Source of the DNA: Oscillospiraceae bacterium
GTDB taxonomy: Bacteria; Bacillota_A; Clostridia; Oscillospirales; Oscillospiraceae
DNA length: 64,000 bases
Assembly: GCA_017537045.1 (NCBI GenBank)
Contig: JAFYLN010000060.1
Coordinates: 57,746-121,745, forward strand
Direction: 5' to 3'
Shown: positions 33,760 to 42,239 of the stretch, one piece after another
Position numbering within the stretch: the stretch's first letter is position 1
Layout: each line of letters opens with the position of its first letter
Notes under the pieces: model-generated
Seen by the model: the letters and a program-made list of their open reading frames with translations, nothing else
Told to the model about the DNA's origin: nothing
The model's database searches: none
Program-made: the position numbers and the translations under genes

Positions 33760-35145
33760 TTAATGGTACTCGGGCAGCCAATCGCCGTGGGCTTCGATCA
33801 GGTCATCTACAAGGTTACGAATTTCATCGATAGTCAGGTCTGCACTTGCGTGGGGATCCAGCAGGGCAGCCTGATAGATGTACTCCTTCTTTCCGGTGAG
33901 TGCTGCATCGACCACCAGCTGATGAACGCTGATCTGGCGCATATTCAGCGCTGCCAGCTGATGGGGCAAATCACCGATGTGGCAGGGCTGGATACCGCCG
34001 GCATTGGCCAGACAGGTGACCTCTACGCAGCAGTCGTTAGGCAGGTTTGTGATCAGACCGTTGTTCATCACATTACCGCCGAAGGAGAAATCTTTTTCGG
34101 TTTCCAGTGCTTCGATGATGCTGGCTGCATATTCGTGGCTTCTCACATGGGTCAAGTCCTTGTTGTGCACAAGTTCCTCGGCCTGTTTTGCCCACATATT
34201 CTGCTGCATAATGCAACGACGGGGATATTCATCCAGAGGGATATTGAATCGTTCAATCAGTTCCGGATGGGTCTTGCGGATAAAGTAGGGATAGTATTCA
34301 GCGCTGTGTTCACTGGATTCTGTAACGTAATAACCGAACTGCTTCATCAGTTCAAAACGAACCATATCCGTGTGATTATCTGGTGTATACTCCTTGGGAA
34401 TCACAGAGGACAGCAAATCGGCATATTCAGGATGTGCTTTTTTGAGTTCTGCATAAGGATCGATGATCGGTCCTTCGATGGCATGCTTTTTAATCACCGG
34501 ATAGTAATCCTCGCCATAGCGGGTGATTTCCAACAGCCATGCCATGTGGTTAATGCCTGCAATTTTATAATTCAAGCCGTCTTGGGGAAGTCCCAGCATA
34601 CCGAAGAGCATCGGAATGCACTCTTGGTGGGAATGGCACAGGCCAATCGTCTTAATTTTTGTAGCTCTACCCATGGCAAGGGTGAGCATGGACATGGGGT
34701 TGGTATAGTTGATGAACAGCGCGTCGGGACAAACCTCTTCCATATCCTTTGCAAAGTCCAGCATCACAGGAATGGTACGCAGTGCCCGGAAGATACCGCC
34801 GATGCCGTTGGTGTCGCCAATGGTCTGCCGCAGACCGTACTTCTTGGGGATCTCAAAGTCCGTGACGGTGCAAGGCTCGTAGCCGCCCACCTGAATGGCA
34901 TTGACCACATATTTCGCGCCCCGCAGCGCCTCCTTGCGGTCTGTGTACTTGACGATCTTTGCTCTGCCTGCGTTGGAATTGCGGTTGATGTTGGAGAGCA
35001 TCATGTAAGATTCTTCCAAGCGTTTGGGATCAATGTCAAACAGCGCGTATTCGTATTCCCGGAGACAGTCGGTCTGCAAGCAGTCGCCGAGAACATTCTT
35101 GGCGAATACACTGCTGCCTGCGCCCAGAAATGTTATTTTGTTCAT
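33760..35145 (-). CDS. GH4 family glycosidase (alpha-galactosidase/uronidase group)
   Basis: A 461-residue NAD+- and Mn2+-dependent GH4 glycosidase. The Rossmann motif FLGAGSSVFAKNV starts the protein. The metal site Cys/His pair is in IGLCHSHQE and AGINHMAWLLE. NYTNPMSMLT, the substrate-binding motif, is also present. The CHS and GINH pattern puts it with MelA/AglA/LplD (alpha-galactosidase, alpha-glucosidase, alpha-galacturonidase) and not with 6-phospho-beta-glucosidases. Specificity cannot be read. It follows the sugar-kinase gene by 32 bp, forming a two-gene operon under the divergent LacI regulator. Confidence 0.88.
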   Translation of the reverse strand: MNKITFLGAGSSVFAKNVLGDCLQTDCLREYEYALFDIDPKRLEESYMMLSNINRNSNAGRAKIVKYTDRKEALRGAKYVVNAIQVGGYEPCTVTDFEIPKKYGLRQTIGDTNGIGGIFRALRTIPVMLDFAKDMEEVCPDALFINYTNPMSMLTLAMGRATKIKTIGLCHSHQECIPMLFGMLGLPQDGLNYKIAGINHMAWLLEITRYGEDYYPVIKKHAIEGPIIDPYAELKKAHPEYADLLSSVIPKEYTPDNHTDMVRFELMKQFGYYVTESSEHSAEYYPYFIRKTHPELIERFNIPLDEYPRRCIMQQNMWAKQAEELVHNKDLTHVRSHEYAASIIEALETEKDFSFGGNVMNNGLITNLPNDCCVEVTCLANAGGIQPCHIGDLPHQLAALNMRQISVHQLVVDAALTGKKEYIYQAALLDPHASADLTIDEIRNLVDDLIEAHGDWLPEYH

Positions 35146-35177
35146 TGTTCTTCACCCTTTCATAAATTTCTATAAAA

Positions 35178-36140
35178 TCAGCCTTGGCTGAAGTTTATAC
35201 GCATTGTTTGTAAATTTTCCGGTTCCAGTTCTGCCATTGCCAGCAGCACCGCACCCCGGCAGGGGTCTAATTTGGGTCGGAAGAAATGGATCTTCCGGCT
35301 GGATGCCGCCGCGCTGACCTTCTGGGCAACGGGGTTGCGGATCAGGTCCGGGATAGAGAACAGGCCACCCTGATAGGAAACGGAAACCGCTTCGGGAAAG
35401 TCCAACTTGTCCAGCACCGCAAGGATCAGCTTACTCAGCTCCTCCGATGCCCGGTCATAGCAAGCAAGCGCGTGCGGATCGCCTTGCCGGGCAGCTTCCA
35501 ACAGAATTTTCTGTAAGGCTGCTGTGTCTTTGCGGGATTGGACATATCGCTGGTTGACAAGGGCGATGATATCGAAATCATCTTGCAAGCTAAGTTCGCT
35601 ACGCACCAAATCATAAAGTGCTGTTTTTTCTAACCTGCCGTCACTCTGCTGAGAGAATAACTGCAAGAGCTGTTTGCCCAGCCAGTAACCGGAGCCTTCG
35701 TCAGAGAAGAATTCATGCCAGCCGCCGCATCGCTCTGTTTTGCCGGAAGCGTCCCGTCCATAGGCGATACTGCCCGTTCCGGCTACTACAGATATGCCGG
35801 GTTCCATAGCAAGGGAACCTGCCCAGCCGATGGTGGAATCGTTATCAATGTAGACTTGCATCGGAGAGAAAGTTTCGCGGATCTCCTGTGCTGCCTGCGT
35901 ATCAAGCTCCCGGTTTTCACCATAGGCAGGCATGCCGAAGCCGATCAGCACATCCGTGGTCTCTTCCGGAAGACATTGGGCAATACCTTCTTTCAGCCTA
36001 TCCAGAACAGTGTCAATGCCGTCCTGCGCACAGTAGGTTCCGATGGTGACGGCTGTACCACATTCACGTCCATCACGGTCAAAGCAGAGGAATTTTGTCT
36101 TACTTCCACCGCCGTCTATGCCGATGTAATATTTTGCCAT
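35178..36140 (-). CDS. BadF/BadG-type sugar kinase (N-acetylglucosamine kinase-like)
   Basis: A 320-residue ASKHA-fold kinase. The phosphate-1 loop IGIDGGGSKTK opens the protein; DNDSTIGWAG and VVAGTGSIAYG follow, then GGWHEFFSDEGSGYWLG, all typical of N-acetylglucosamine/glucosaminide kinases of the BadF/BadG/BcrA/BcrD family. It probably phosphorylates the sugar released by the GH4 enzyme. The start at 36140 is chosen because GGGGG is 6-7 nt before it; other in-frame codons upstream are too close or lack a site. The promoter region overlaps the LacI-type operator at 36205. Confidence 0.85.
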   Translation of the reverse strand: MAKYYIGIDGGGSKTKFLCFDRDGRECGTAVTIGTYCAQDGIDTVLDRLKEGIAQCLPEETTDVLIGFGMPAYGENRELDTQAAQEIRETFSPMQVYIDNDSTIGWAGSLAMEPGISVVAGTGSIAYGRDASGKTERCGGWHEFFSDEGSGYWLGKQLLQLFSQQSDGRLEKTALYDLVRSELSLQDDFDIIALVNQRYVQSRKDTAALQKILLEAARQGDPHALACYDRASEELSKLILAVLDKLDFPEAVSVSYQGGLFSIPDLIRNPVAQKVSAAASSRKIHFFRPKLDPCRGAVLLAMAELEPENLQTMRINFSQG

Positions 36141-36167
36141 GTACATCCCCCTTTTGTAATTTCCGGG

Positions 36168-36197
36168 TTGCATTCCGGATAAATTCAATGCTATAAT
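36168..36197 (+). promoter_or_regulatory. sigma-A promoter of the lacI-type gene
   Basis: TTGCAT, 18 bp, TATAAT. The operator-like ATCGATACACGC begins 7 bp after the -10, so the regulator probably represses itself. Confidence 0.65.
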
Positions 36198-36201
36198 AAC
36201 A

Positions 36202-36216
36202 AAAATCGATACACGC
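36202..36216. promoter_or_regulatory. LacI-type operator, intergenic half-palindrome
   Basis: AATCGATACACGC shares the half-site ATCGATACAC with two stronger sites at 37249 and 37276. It lies between the divergent kinase and lacI genes, over the lacI transcription start and the probable kinase promoter. Confidence 0.55.
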
Positions 36217-36236
36217 AAGTGGAAAGTAGGTGCCCC

Positions 36237-37226
36237 ATGGCTGCCATTAAAGATGTTGCAAGGCTGGCTGGTGTCAGCGTCGCGGCTGTATCCAAATACT
36301 TAAAGACACCTGATAACATGCGGGAGGAAACCCGCCAGAGAATTGCCGGAGCAATCCAGCAGCTGAATTACCGCCCCAATCCCTTTGCCCAGAGCCTGCG
36401 TACCGGCAAAACCAACATCATTGCCATTACACTGCCTGAACTGGACAATCCCTATTTCAACAAGATGTTTAATCTGCTGCAGGCTTACTGTGAAGACCGT
36501 GGGCTGCTGGCAATGCTGCTGAAGAACTCCAATGCAGAACAGGCTAAGTATGCGGCTGGTATTCTGAAATCCGGTCTGGTGGACGGGGTCATATGCTATG
36601 ACGAAGGTCAGGCAGATACCTTCATTATGGAAATGGAAGTCAGTGTTCCCGTTGTAAAAGTCGGTCCTGTGACGGATAGTGATTACGCTGCGACCGTGGG
36701 CATTGACCTGCGTACCGGCATGGAAAAGCTGTGCGCCCATCTGGAAGAAAACGGTGTTCGCCGACTCGGTTATATCGGCCCGGACAGCGATGTGTCCTCC
36801 CGCCAAAAGATTGGCGCTATTAAGAATTACTGCGATCACAGCGAAATGTATCTTGATCCCAAGGTGTTTCTGACAGACTGCCATACTTACGGCGGCGGCT
36901 TTGATTGCTGCCAGAAGCTGCTGGACTCCGGTGTGGAACTGCCTGATGCAATCATCGTGGAATCCGATATGATCGCGCTGGGTGTTCTCAAGTGCCTTGC
37001 CCGACGGGATGTAGATGTGCCGGCAAAGGTACGGCTCAGCGGTTACGATAACACGGACATTTCCGCTATGAGTAATCCTTCCCTGACCTCCGTGCACATC
37101 CCTCTGGAAGAGATTTGCCTGGCTGCTCTGAATATGCTTTGGGCAATGATGCAGGGAGAAGCTGTTTCCCCAGTCACATTCCACACAGATCTTGAAATCA
37201 GAACCTCTACCATGCCGCCGAAATAA
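36237..37226 (+). CDS. LacI family transcriptional regulator
   Basis: A ~329-residue LacI/GalR regulator. The N-terminal helix-turn-helix and hinge are clear: IKDVARLAGVSVAAVSKYL and RPNPFAQSLRTGKTN. The periplasmic-binding-like core follows, with the late VRLSGYDNTDISAMSNPSLTSV block that contacts the effector and dimer partner. ATG 36237 (preceded by AGGTG) gives the standard N-terminus; a GTG at 36219 is possible. It is divergent from the kinase-GH4 operon, which it most likely represses in the absence of the glycoside-derived inducer. Confidence 0.92.
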   Translation: MAAIKDVARLAGVSVAAVSKYLKTPDNMREETRQRIAGAIQQLNYRPNPFAQSLRTGKTNIIAITLPELDNPYFNKMFNLLQAYCEDRGLLAMLLKNSNAEQAKYAAGILKSGLVDGVICYDEGQADTFIMEMEVSVPVVKVGPVTDSDYAATVGIDLRTGMEKLCAHLEENGVRRLGYIGPDSDVSSRQKIGAIKNYCDHSEMYLDPKVFLTDCHTYGGGFDCCQKLLDSGVELPDAIIVESDMIALGVLKCLARRDVDVPAKVRLSGYDNTDISAMSNPSLTSVHIPLEEICLAALNMLWAMMQGEAVSPVTFHTDLEIRTSTMPPK

Positions 37227-37248
37227 CCGGCGGCATTTCCCTTGTTCT

Positions 37249-37270
37249 ATTTGTGTATCGATACACAAAT
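37249..37270. promoter_or_regulatory. LacI-type operator, perfect palindrome
   Basis: A perfect 22-bp palindrome with the core GTGTATCGATACAC. It lies 22 bp after the lacI stop. The core matches the half-site between kinase and lacI genes 1 kb away, so a looping auxiliary operator is possible. Confidence 0.7.
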
Positions 37271-37573
37271 AGAGTGTGAATCGATACACGCACGATTTAT
37301 CTGCATTTTATAGCACTTTTTCTGTTTCGTCAACTGGCCAAAATCATTTTCATCGAGACTTATAAATCAGAGGGTTGCCTTTTGTACAGATTGAACATTT
37401 TGGCATTCGGACAACTGCCCGGAGTTTCAGTACATGATTCAGGGCAGCAGCAAGAAGCGGTTCGGACAGTGCCCTATTCTTCGTGACCCCCCTTGATTTT
37501 ATTGTGCGCGAAATGTATAATTCAGTTAATTAACAAGAATTTGCCGAGGTCATACATCAAAGAGGTATTGTTT
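37271..37573. other. intergenic region with a second operator and a promoter
   Basis: Contains GTGAATCGATACAC at 37276-37289 (one mismatch to the perfect operator core 6 bp to its left), then about 200 bp with no gene that I can support, then the promoter of the small membrane-protein pair (37493-37521). Confidence 0.55.
37493..37521 (+). promoter_or_regulatory. strong sigma-A promoter of the small membrane-protein pair
   Basis: TTGATT, 17 bp, TATAAT; transcription would begin about 45 bp before the first start codon at 37574. Confidence 0.75.
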
Positions 37574-37699
37574 ATGGAAAATGCGCCTGCCATTATTCTA
37601 TTTTGGTATTTCATCACTGCAGCCTTTATAATTTCCGTTGCTTTGACGGTTGCAGCAATTATTCTGATCAAAAAAGAAGGAGCCAAAATACAAAAATGA
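37574..37699 (+). CDS. 41-residue single-pass membrane protein
   Basis: MENAPAIILFWYFITAAFII continues into a hydrophobic stretch to about residue 32 and ends in a basic KKEGAKIQK, so one membrane helix with a cytoplasmic positive tail. GAGG lies 8 nt before the ATG and a near-consensus promoter is present, so it is likely a real gene despite its size. Its stop overlaps the next start codon (ATGA). No family recognised. A regulatory micropeptide, holin-like or toxin-like peptide are all possible. Confidence 0.6.
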   Translation: MENAPAIILFWYFITAAFIISVALTVAAIILIKKEGAKIQK

Positions 37700-37797
37700 T
37701 GCATTTTTTCGGAAGAATGTGTCTGATATTGAGCGTCATTTGCTCTATTCCCGTACTTCTGGCAGTTGGGTATATTCTATATATTTATATTGCATAG
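37696..37797 (+). CDS. 33-residue membrane peptide, coupled to the preceding gene
   Basis: MMHFFGRMCLILSVICSIPV followed by LLAVGYILYIYIA: almost entirely hydrophobic, one membrane helix. The ATG overlaps the stop of the 41-residue gene by an ATGA, the usual sign of translational coupling; AAGGAG lies 13 nt upstream, rather far on its own. Existence depends on the coupling argument, so confidence is moderate. Confidence 0.5.
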   Translation: MMHFFGRMCLILSVICSIPVLLAVGYILYIYIA

Positions 37798-37886
37798 GAT
37801 GAAACCCATTTTAGAGAAACAGAAAGCAGTCGGGGGATATATCAAGAAGCCTTCACACTAAAAATTTCAGATGATTCAGGGAGATC

Positions 37887-38318
37887 ATGCAAATGGAAAA
37901 ATTAACAAAGCAAACCAATGCCATTTTACTGGAACGTTTCGGAAAAGACAGCATCATTGCTCTGGCAACCGCAGTTGACAACGTCCCTTATGTGCGCAGC
38001 GTGGATGCGTTCTATGAGGACGGTGCTTTTTATGTGCTTACCCACGGTTTATCCGGCAAAATGAAGCAGATTGAACGCAACCCCGTGGTTGCAATATCCG
38101 GCGAATGGTTTACCGCTCAGGGCAGGGGTGTGAATCTGGGTTACTTTGGAAAAGCTGAGAATGCACCTATCGCCGGAAAAATGAAGCAGATATTTTCTGC
38201 GTGGATCGATAACGGCCACAACAATTTTGAGGACACAAACACCTGTATTCTCTGCATTCAATTAACCAGCGGCGTTCTGTTTTCAAACGGCACCTGCTAT
38301 GAAATTGATTTTACCTGA
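37887..38318 (+). CDS. pyridoxamine 5'-phosphate oxidase family protein
   Basis: A ~142-residue split-barrel flavin-binding protein (PNPOx-like). The pattern SIIALATAVDNVPYVRSVDAFYEDGAFYVLTHGLSGKMKQIERNPVVAISG is typical of small FMN-binding putative reductases of Clostridia. Start is either ATG 37887 (3 nt from GGGAG) or ATG 37893, which has better spacing. No operon partner: it is followed by a terminator and convergent with xpt. Substrate unknown. Confidence 0.82.
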   Translation: MQMEKLTKQTNAILLERFGKDSIIALATAVDNVPYVRSVDAFYEDGAFYVLTHGLSGKMKQIERNPVVAISGEWFTAQGRGVNLGYFGKAENAPIAGKMKQIFSAWIDNGHNNFEDTNTCILCIQLTSGVLFSNGTCYEIDFT

Positions 38319-38342
38319 AGGCTGCAACGCCAAATTTACTAA

Positions 38343-38376
38343 AAGCGGATACCCGGTCGGGTATCCGCTTATTTTT
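38343..38376. terminator. bidirectional terminator between PNPOx-like gene and xpt
   Basis: A 13-bp perfect stem AAGCGGATACCCG / CGGGTATCCGCTT with a 2-nt loop and ATTTTT after it; it ends both convergent transcripts. Confidence 0.85.
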
Positions 38377-38959
38377 ATTCCTGTTCCCGGAATTTGATGG
38401 TGCCGTTTTCGGCATCCATTTCCTCGATGATGGCCAGCGATTCCAACCGGAAGCCCAGATTACGGATCCGGTAGCCACCCTCCTGAAAGCCCTTTTCAAT
38501 GACGATGCCGCAGCCTACAACTTCCGCCCCTGCTGCATCCACAAGGGAGATCAGTCCCTGCAACGCACAACCGTTGGCCAGAAAATCGTCTACGATCAGC
38601 ACGCAGTCATTTTCATTCAGAAATTTCTTGGCGACAATGACCTGATTGGTTTTTTTATGGGTAAAGGATTCCACTTCCGCCACATACATCTCGCCGTCAA
38701 GATTGACCGTCTTTGCTTTTTTTGCAAAAACCACAGGCACACCAAACTCCCGTGCCACAGCGCAGGCAATGGCGATACCGGAAGATTCAATGGTCAGCAC
38801 CTTGGTAATTTGTGCACCGGAAAAACGGCGTTTGAATTCTCTGCCGATCTCATCGAGCAGTGCCACGTCAATCTGATGATTCAGAAAGGCATCCACCTTC
38901 AGCACATTTCCCGGTTTGACAACACCGTCGCGCAGAATTCTCTCTTCCAAAAAGTTCAT
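38375..38959 (-). CDS. xpt: xanthine phosphoribosyltransferase
   Basis: A 194-residue PRTase that converts xanthine and PRPP to XMP in purine salvage. The N-terminus [22 protein letters not shown] and the PRPP loop [18 protein letters not shown] identify Xpt. It is the last gene of a five-gene minus-strand operon from dnaD. There is only 24 bp to the upstream yfbR-like gene and no purine riboswitch, unlike Bacillus xpt-pbuX. Regulation would therefore follow the operon promoter. Confidence 0.93.
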   Translation of the reverse strand: MNFLEERILRDGVVKPGNVLKVDAFLNHQIDVALLDEIGREFKRRFSGAQITKVLTIESSGIAIACAVAREFGVPVVFAKKAKTVNLDGEMYVAEVESFTHKKTNQVIVAKKFLNENDCVLIVDDFLANGCALQGLISLVDAAGAEVVGCGIVIEKGFQEGGYRIRNLGFRLESLAIIEEMDAENGTIKFREQE

Positions 38960-38983
38960 GTTCCTTCCCCCGTTTCTCTCTTT

Positions 38984-39559
38984 TTACAGCTGATCCAGAT
39001 TCATGGTAAAGGATGTCAGGCAGTTCTCAAGGAACCATTCCAGCTCCGGCAATTTCATCGCTTTCATAGAATCCCATGTCTGCCTGGCAGCATAGTCAAA
39101 CTCCGTATTGCCTGCTTTCTGCTCCTCCAGACACTTGATGTGTGCTGACAGCTTATCGGCCGCTTTGACAACGGCTCTGACCGCCGGATCGTCCTCCAGC
39201 ACGTCATGCTCATAGAAGCTGCGCAGCTCCTGCGGCAGCATATCCAATACCCGGTTGCCAGCGATGCGCTCAATCTGCTTATAGGCATCTTTGATATCGG
39301 CATTGTAATATTTGACCGGTGTGGGCAGGTCGCCTGTCAGGATTTCCGAGGCATCGTGATACAGCGCAGCCACCGCACAGCGGTCCGGATCAGGCCCCTC
39401 CAGCTTCAAGATTTCCCGCCGCACCAGCGCCAGTGCATGCGCCAGCACCGCGGTCATGTAGGAGTGCTCCGTTAAATTTTCAGAAAACGTGTTGCGCATC
39501 AGACCCCAGCGGGTGATGTAGCGCATTCTGCCCATCAGGGCAAAAAATTCATTTGCCAT
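38984..39559 (-). CDS. YfbR-like 5'-deoxynucleotidase (HD domain)
   Basis: A 191-residue HD-domain phosphohydrolase of the YfbR type, which dephosphorylates deoxyribonucleoside 5'-monophosphates. The metal ligands are in NLTEHSYMTAV (H), LYHDASEIL (HD) and VKAADKLSAHI (D). The N-terminal ALMGRMRYITRWGLMRNTFSENL is characteristic. It overlaps the 3' end of the HAD gene by 11 bp and precedes xpt, grouping two nucleotide-pool enzymes with replication genes. Confidence 0.88.
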   Translation of the reverse strand: MANEFFALMGRMRYITRWGLMRNTFSENLTEHSYMTAVLAHALALVRREILKLEGPDPDRCAVAALYHDASEILTGDLPTPVKYYNADIKDAYKQIERIAGNRVLDMLPQELRSFYEHDVLEDDPAVRAVVKAADKLSAHIKCLEEQKAGNTEFDYAARQTWDSMKAMKLPELEWFLENCLTSFTMNLDQL

Positions 39560-40187
39560 TGCAAAGTTCCTCTAATTTCTCTATCAGTCCGGCTGTTGCT
39601 TCGCAAAAGTGCTTGCCGCCGGCTGCCTCGATCTCTTCCCTGTCGCGGAAGCCCCACAGAACACTCAGGCAGGGCACGCCTGCATTTTTCGCTGTCAGCA
39701 CATCCACCTCACTGTCACCCACATAGATGCAGCGCTCCACGCCGATTTCTTCCATGGCCTTGAATACCATATCGGGCGCGGGCTTACGGGGACAGTCAGT
39801 GCTTTCGCCCCGGGCATACAGGGTGGGAAAATACCGGGCGCAGAGAGCTTTCACTGCAGAATCGGGCTTGTTGGATACCACCGCCATGGGATATTTCTCG
39901 CCCAGTGCTTCCAGCACTTCCATAATACCGCCGTAAGCTCCGGTTTTTACCTGGCAATGGGCATCATAATAGCTGCGGAATGTTTCCAGCACTGCATCCA
40001 CATCCGCTCCCTCCGGCACAGCCAGCGCGATCAGGCGGCGGGCACCGTTGCCCACAAACCGGCGCACCTCCTCCAACGTACGGCTGGGATAGCCGAATTG
40101 TTCCAGGGCATAGTTAACTGCATCCGCCAGATCCTCGAGGGTATCCAGCAAAGTACCGTCCAAATCCCACAAAATTCCGGTCTTCAT
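39549..40187 (-). CDS. HAD family hydrolase (phosphoglycolate phosphatase-like)
   Basis: A 212-residue haloacid-dehalogenase phosphatase. The nucleophile motif DLDGTLLDT (D8, D10), the SNKPDSAV serine/threonine-lysine region and YVGDSEVDVLTAKNAG metal motif are complete, with a four-helix cap between motifs I and II. Likely a PpaX/Gph-type phosphatase; substrate unproven. The start ATG overlaps the stop of the DnaC-like gene. Confidence 0.88.
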   Translation of the reverse strand: MKTGILWDLDGTLLDTLEDLADAVNYALEQFGYPSRTLEEVRRFVGNGARRLIALAVPEGADVDAVLETFRSYYDAHCQVKTGAYGGIMEVLEALGEKYPMAVVSNKPDSAVKALCARYFPTLYARGESTDCPRKPAPDMVFKAMEEIGVERCIYVGDSEVDVLTAKNAGVPCLSVLWGFRDREEIEAAGGKHFCEATAGLIEKLEELCNGK

Positions 40188-41173
40188 CACAGCCCCCAGT
40201 TCTTCTTCACGCGGATATCCTCACCTACAAAGGGAATCAGCCTGAAATTACCCTGAAGACGGGATACCACCTGCGGCGTATACCGCTTGGGCAGTTCTTC
40301 CATAACATTCAAGTTTGTTGAAATCACCATGGGTTTTCCTGTCAGAAGCCGGTCATTGAGCAGATTGTAGAGCGCACTGGTCACAAACTGGCCGGGCATT
40401 TCGGTGCCCAGATCATCAATGATCAGAAGGTCGCAGGCGCTGTACTTCTTCACTTCCTCGCGGGCATCCTCATCCCCTGCAAATTTTGCACGTTCCAGCT
40501 TGGAAAACAGATGCCCCGCACTTTCATAAACCACACTGTAGCCGCGGTCTGCCACGGTTCTTGCAATACAGGCGGAGAGGAACGTCTTTCCAAGGCCGGT
40601 TCCGCCATTAAAGAGCAGGTTCCCGGATTTTTCAGAAAAAGTATAAGCATACTTCCGGCAAATCTGGAAATTCTTCTCCATAATAACTCTGGGACTCGCT
40701 CCCAAATTTGCATCATACTGATCCGGATAATACTCCAGACGGAACTGGTCAAAGGTCTCCCGACCCACATTCAGAAAAGTCAGTTCCTTTTTCTGTTCCT
40801 GCCGGCACAATTCTGCCAGACATTCGCACATCGTCGCACCCACATAGCCGCTGCCACCGCAGCGGTCGCAGATAGGGCTGTCGTCCAGATACCCTTCTTC
40901 AAAATAAAGATGCACCAACTGCTGCCGTTCCTGCTGCAGCGCCAGATTTTTCTGCTTGACTTCCTCCATGGCGCTTTGCACATCACCACCCTGAGAAAAA
41001 ACAGCCTGTGCCGCCATAGCCATGGTCATGCGAAGCTGGCGGTCGATTTCCCGCAGGCGGGGCAGCCGTTCATAGGCAGCCGCCAGATGCTGCTGGTTCT
41101 CGGATTCCCTGTCTGCCTTTGCCGCTGCAAGGCGCATCCGCGCCCGCTGCATGACTTCACTACTATATCCCAT
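40187..41173 (-). CDS. dnaC: DnaC/DnaI-like helicase loader
   Basis: A 328-residue AAA+ ATPase that loads the replicative helicase. The N-terminal ~95 residues are helical, followed by a zinc site (C102, C105, C116, C118 in CDRCGGSGYVGATMCEC). The ATPase core follows: Walker A GGTGLGKT at 190-197 and Walker B LLIIDDLG near 250-256. The architecture is that of Firmicute DnaI-type loaders. It starts 3 bp after dnaD, so both loader components are co-translated. Confidence 0.92.
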   Translation of the reverse strand: MGYSSEVMQRARMRLAAAKADRESENQQHLAAAYERLPRLREIDRQLRMTMAMAAQAVFSQGGDVQSAMEEVKQKNLALQQERQQLVHLYFEEGYLDDSPICDRCGGSGYVGATMCECLAELCRQEQKKELTFLNVGRETFDQFRLEYYPDQYDANLGASPRVIMEKNFQICRKYAYTFSEKSGNLLFNGGTGLGKTFLSACIARTVADRGYSVVYESAGHLFSKLERAKFAGDEDAREEVKKYSACDLLIIDDLGTEMPGQFVTSALYNLLNDRLLTGKPMVISTNLNVMEELPKRYTPQVVSRLQGNFRLIPFVGEDIRVKKNWGL

Positions 41174-41176
41174 AGG

Positions 41177-42058
41177 TTACACCTCGTTCAACATTCTCTG
41201 AATTGCAGCCCGTTCAGCCTGCCCCAATTCCCCGTTTGCTCCCTTTGATGTGCCGGGTTTCCGGTCACCGGTGTGGACAGCTTCTGCCGTATGCAGTCCC
41301 GCCTCATGCCAGCGCTGCAAAATCTTATTCATATACGCCCAGTTGAGGCCGCCGGTATTCAGGCAGGTGCGCTCATAGGCCATGCTGATCACTTCATCCT
41401 CAAACCCCATATCCAACCAGCTGCGGGCATAGCGCTCCTCCGCCGCAGTCAGACAGCGCCCGCGGATCTGAAGCTGGTTCTGCAGGCGGCTGATACGGGA
41501 GGCACGGATATTCTGCGCCTGAATGAAGGCTGCCGCCTCCTCCAGATTGTCAATGCCCGCTTCCGCCCAGGCATAGGCTTCCTTCTCAATGGTACGCAAA
41601 GATGGATTGCGCAGACTGCCACGCTGGCGTGCCCGGTCCTTGCAATAGCAGATCAGCACAGAGATCACATCTCCGGTCATACCCAAATAACGGATAAAGC
41701 CAAGCAGGATCTTCAGTTCCTCGGTGTTCAGGTTGCGGCCCAGCAGCCGCTCCACTTCCCCGCGCAGGGACTTGAATTCTGCATCATGGCTGTCCGCCTC
41801 CAGCACATCATGTTCAGAGTAAACAGGCCGCTCACCTACCATTATCCGGGTCTGCTTTTCTTCCTGCCACAGCCCCAACTGGCGCAGAACGGCCATGGCA
41901 CAACTGATACGCGCAGGTGTCAAACTCAGTACCTGCGCTGCATTGGATGCGGGATTTCCGGATTTTAAGTATATGTAAAGCAGAGCGCCATCGGGATTTG
42001 CTGCACCAAGCAGCTTGCGCACTTCGCCGGTATCGAGTGTTACGGTTTCTATGTTCAT
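41177..42058 (-). CDS. dnaD: DnaD-domain replication initiation protein
   Basis: A 293-residue DnaD/DnaB-like primosomal protein. It has an N-terminal winged-helix region (PDGALLYIYLKSGNPASNAAQVLSL), then a DnaD domain (LNTEELKILLGFIRYLGMTGDVISVLICYC) and a C-terminal extension with a second DnaD-like helical stretch. Together with the loader encoded next, it opens the origin and recruits helicase. It is the first gene of the operon and is served by the promoter at 42092-42120. Confidence 0.9.
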   Translation of the reverse strand: MNIETVTLDTGEVRKLLGAANPDGALLYIYLKSGNPASNAAQVLSLTPARISCAMAVLRQLGLWQEEKQTRIMVGERPVYSEHDVLEADSHDAEFKSLRGEVERLLGRNLNTEELKILLGFIRYLGMTGDVISVLICYCKDRARQRGSLRNPSLRTIEKEAYAWAEAGIDNLEEAAAFIQAQNIRASRISRLQNQLQIRGRCLTAAEERYARSWLDMGFEDEVISMAYERTCLNTGGLNWAYMNKILQRWHEAGLHTAEAVHTGDRKPGTSKGANGELGQAERAAIQRMLNEV

Positions 42059-42091
42059 AGCTTGCCTCTTCCAAATTCGTCAGTTACAGTC

Positions 42092-42120
42092 ATTATAACA
42101 CAGCTTTCTGCTTGCGACAA
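42092..42120 (-). promoter_or_regulatory. sigma-A promoter of the dnaD-xpt operon
   Basis: On the minus strand TTGTCG, 17 bp, TATAAT, about 34 bp before the dnaD start. Confidence 0.8.
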
Positions 42121-42239
42121 CGGTAGTTTCAGGGAGAAAAACGTAAAAAATGGACAGTCTTTTTTGGCATACCACAGGATATTGTGGGTGATTGTAAAAC
42201 GGAACACGATACATATGTAAATTGATGTTTGTCGCACTC

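Noticed and set aside
38960..38983. Expected purine riboswitch before xpt
   Set aside because: Only 24 bp separate xpt from the upstream gene and no aptamer-like sequence fits.
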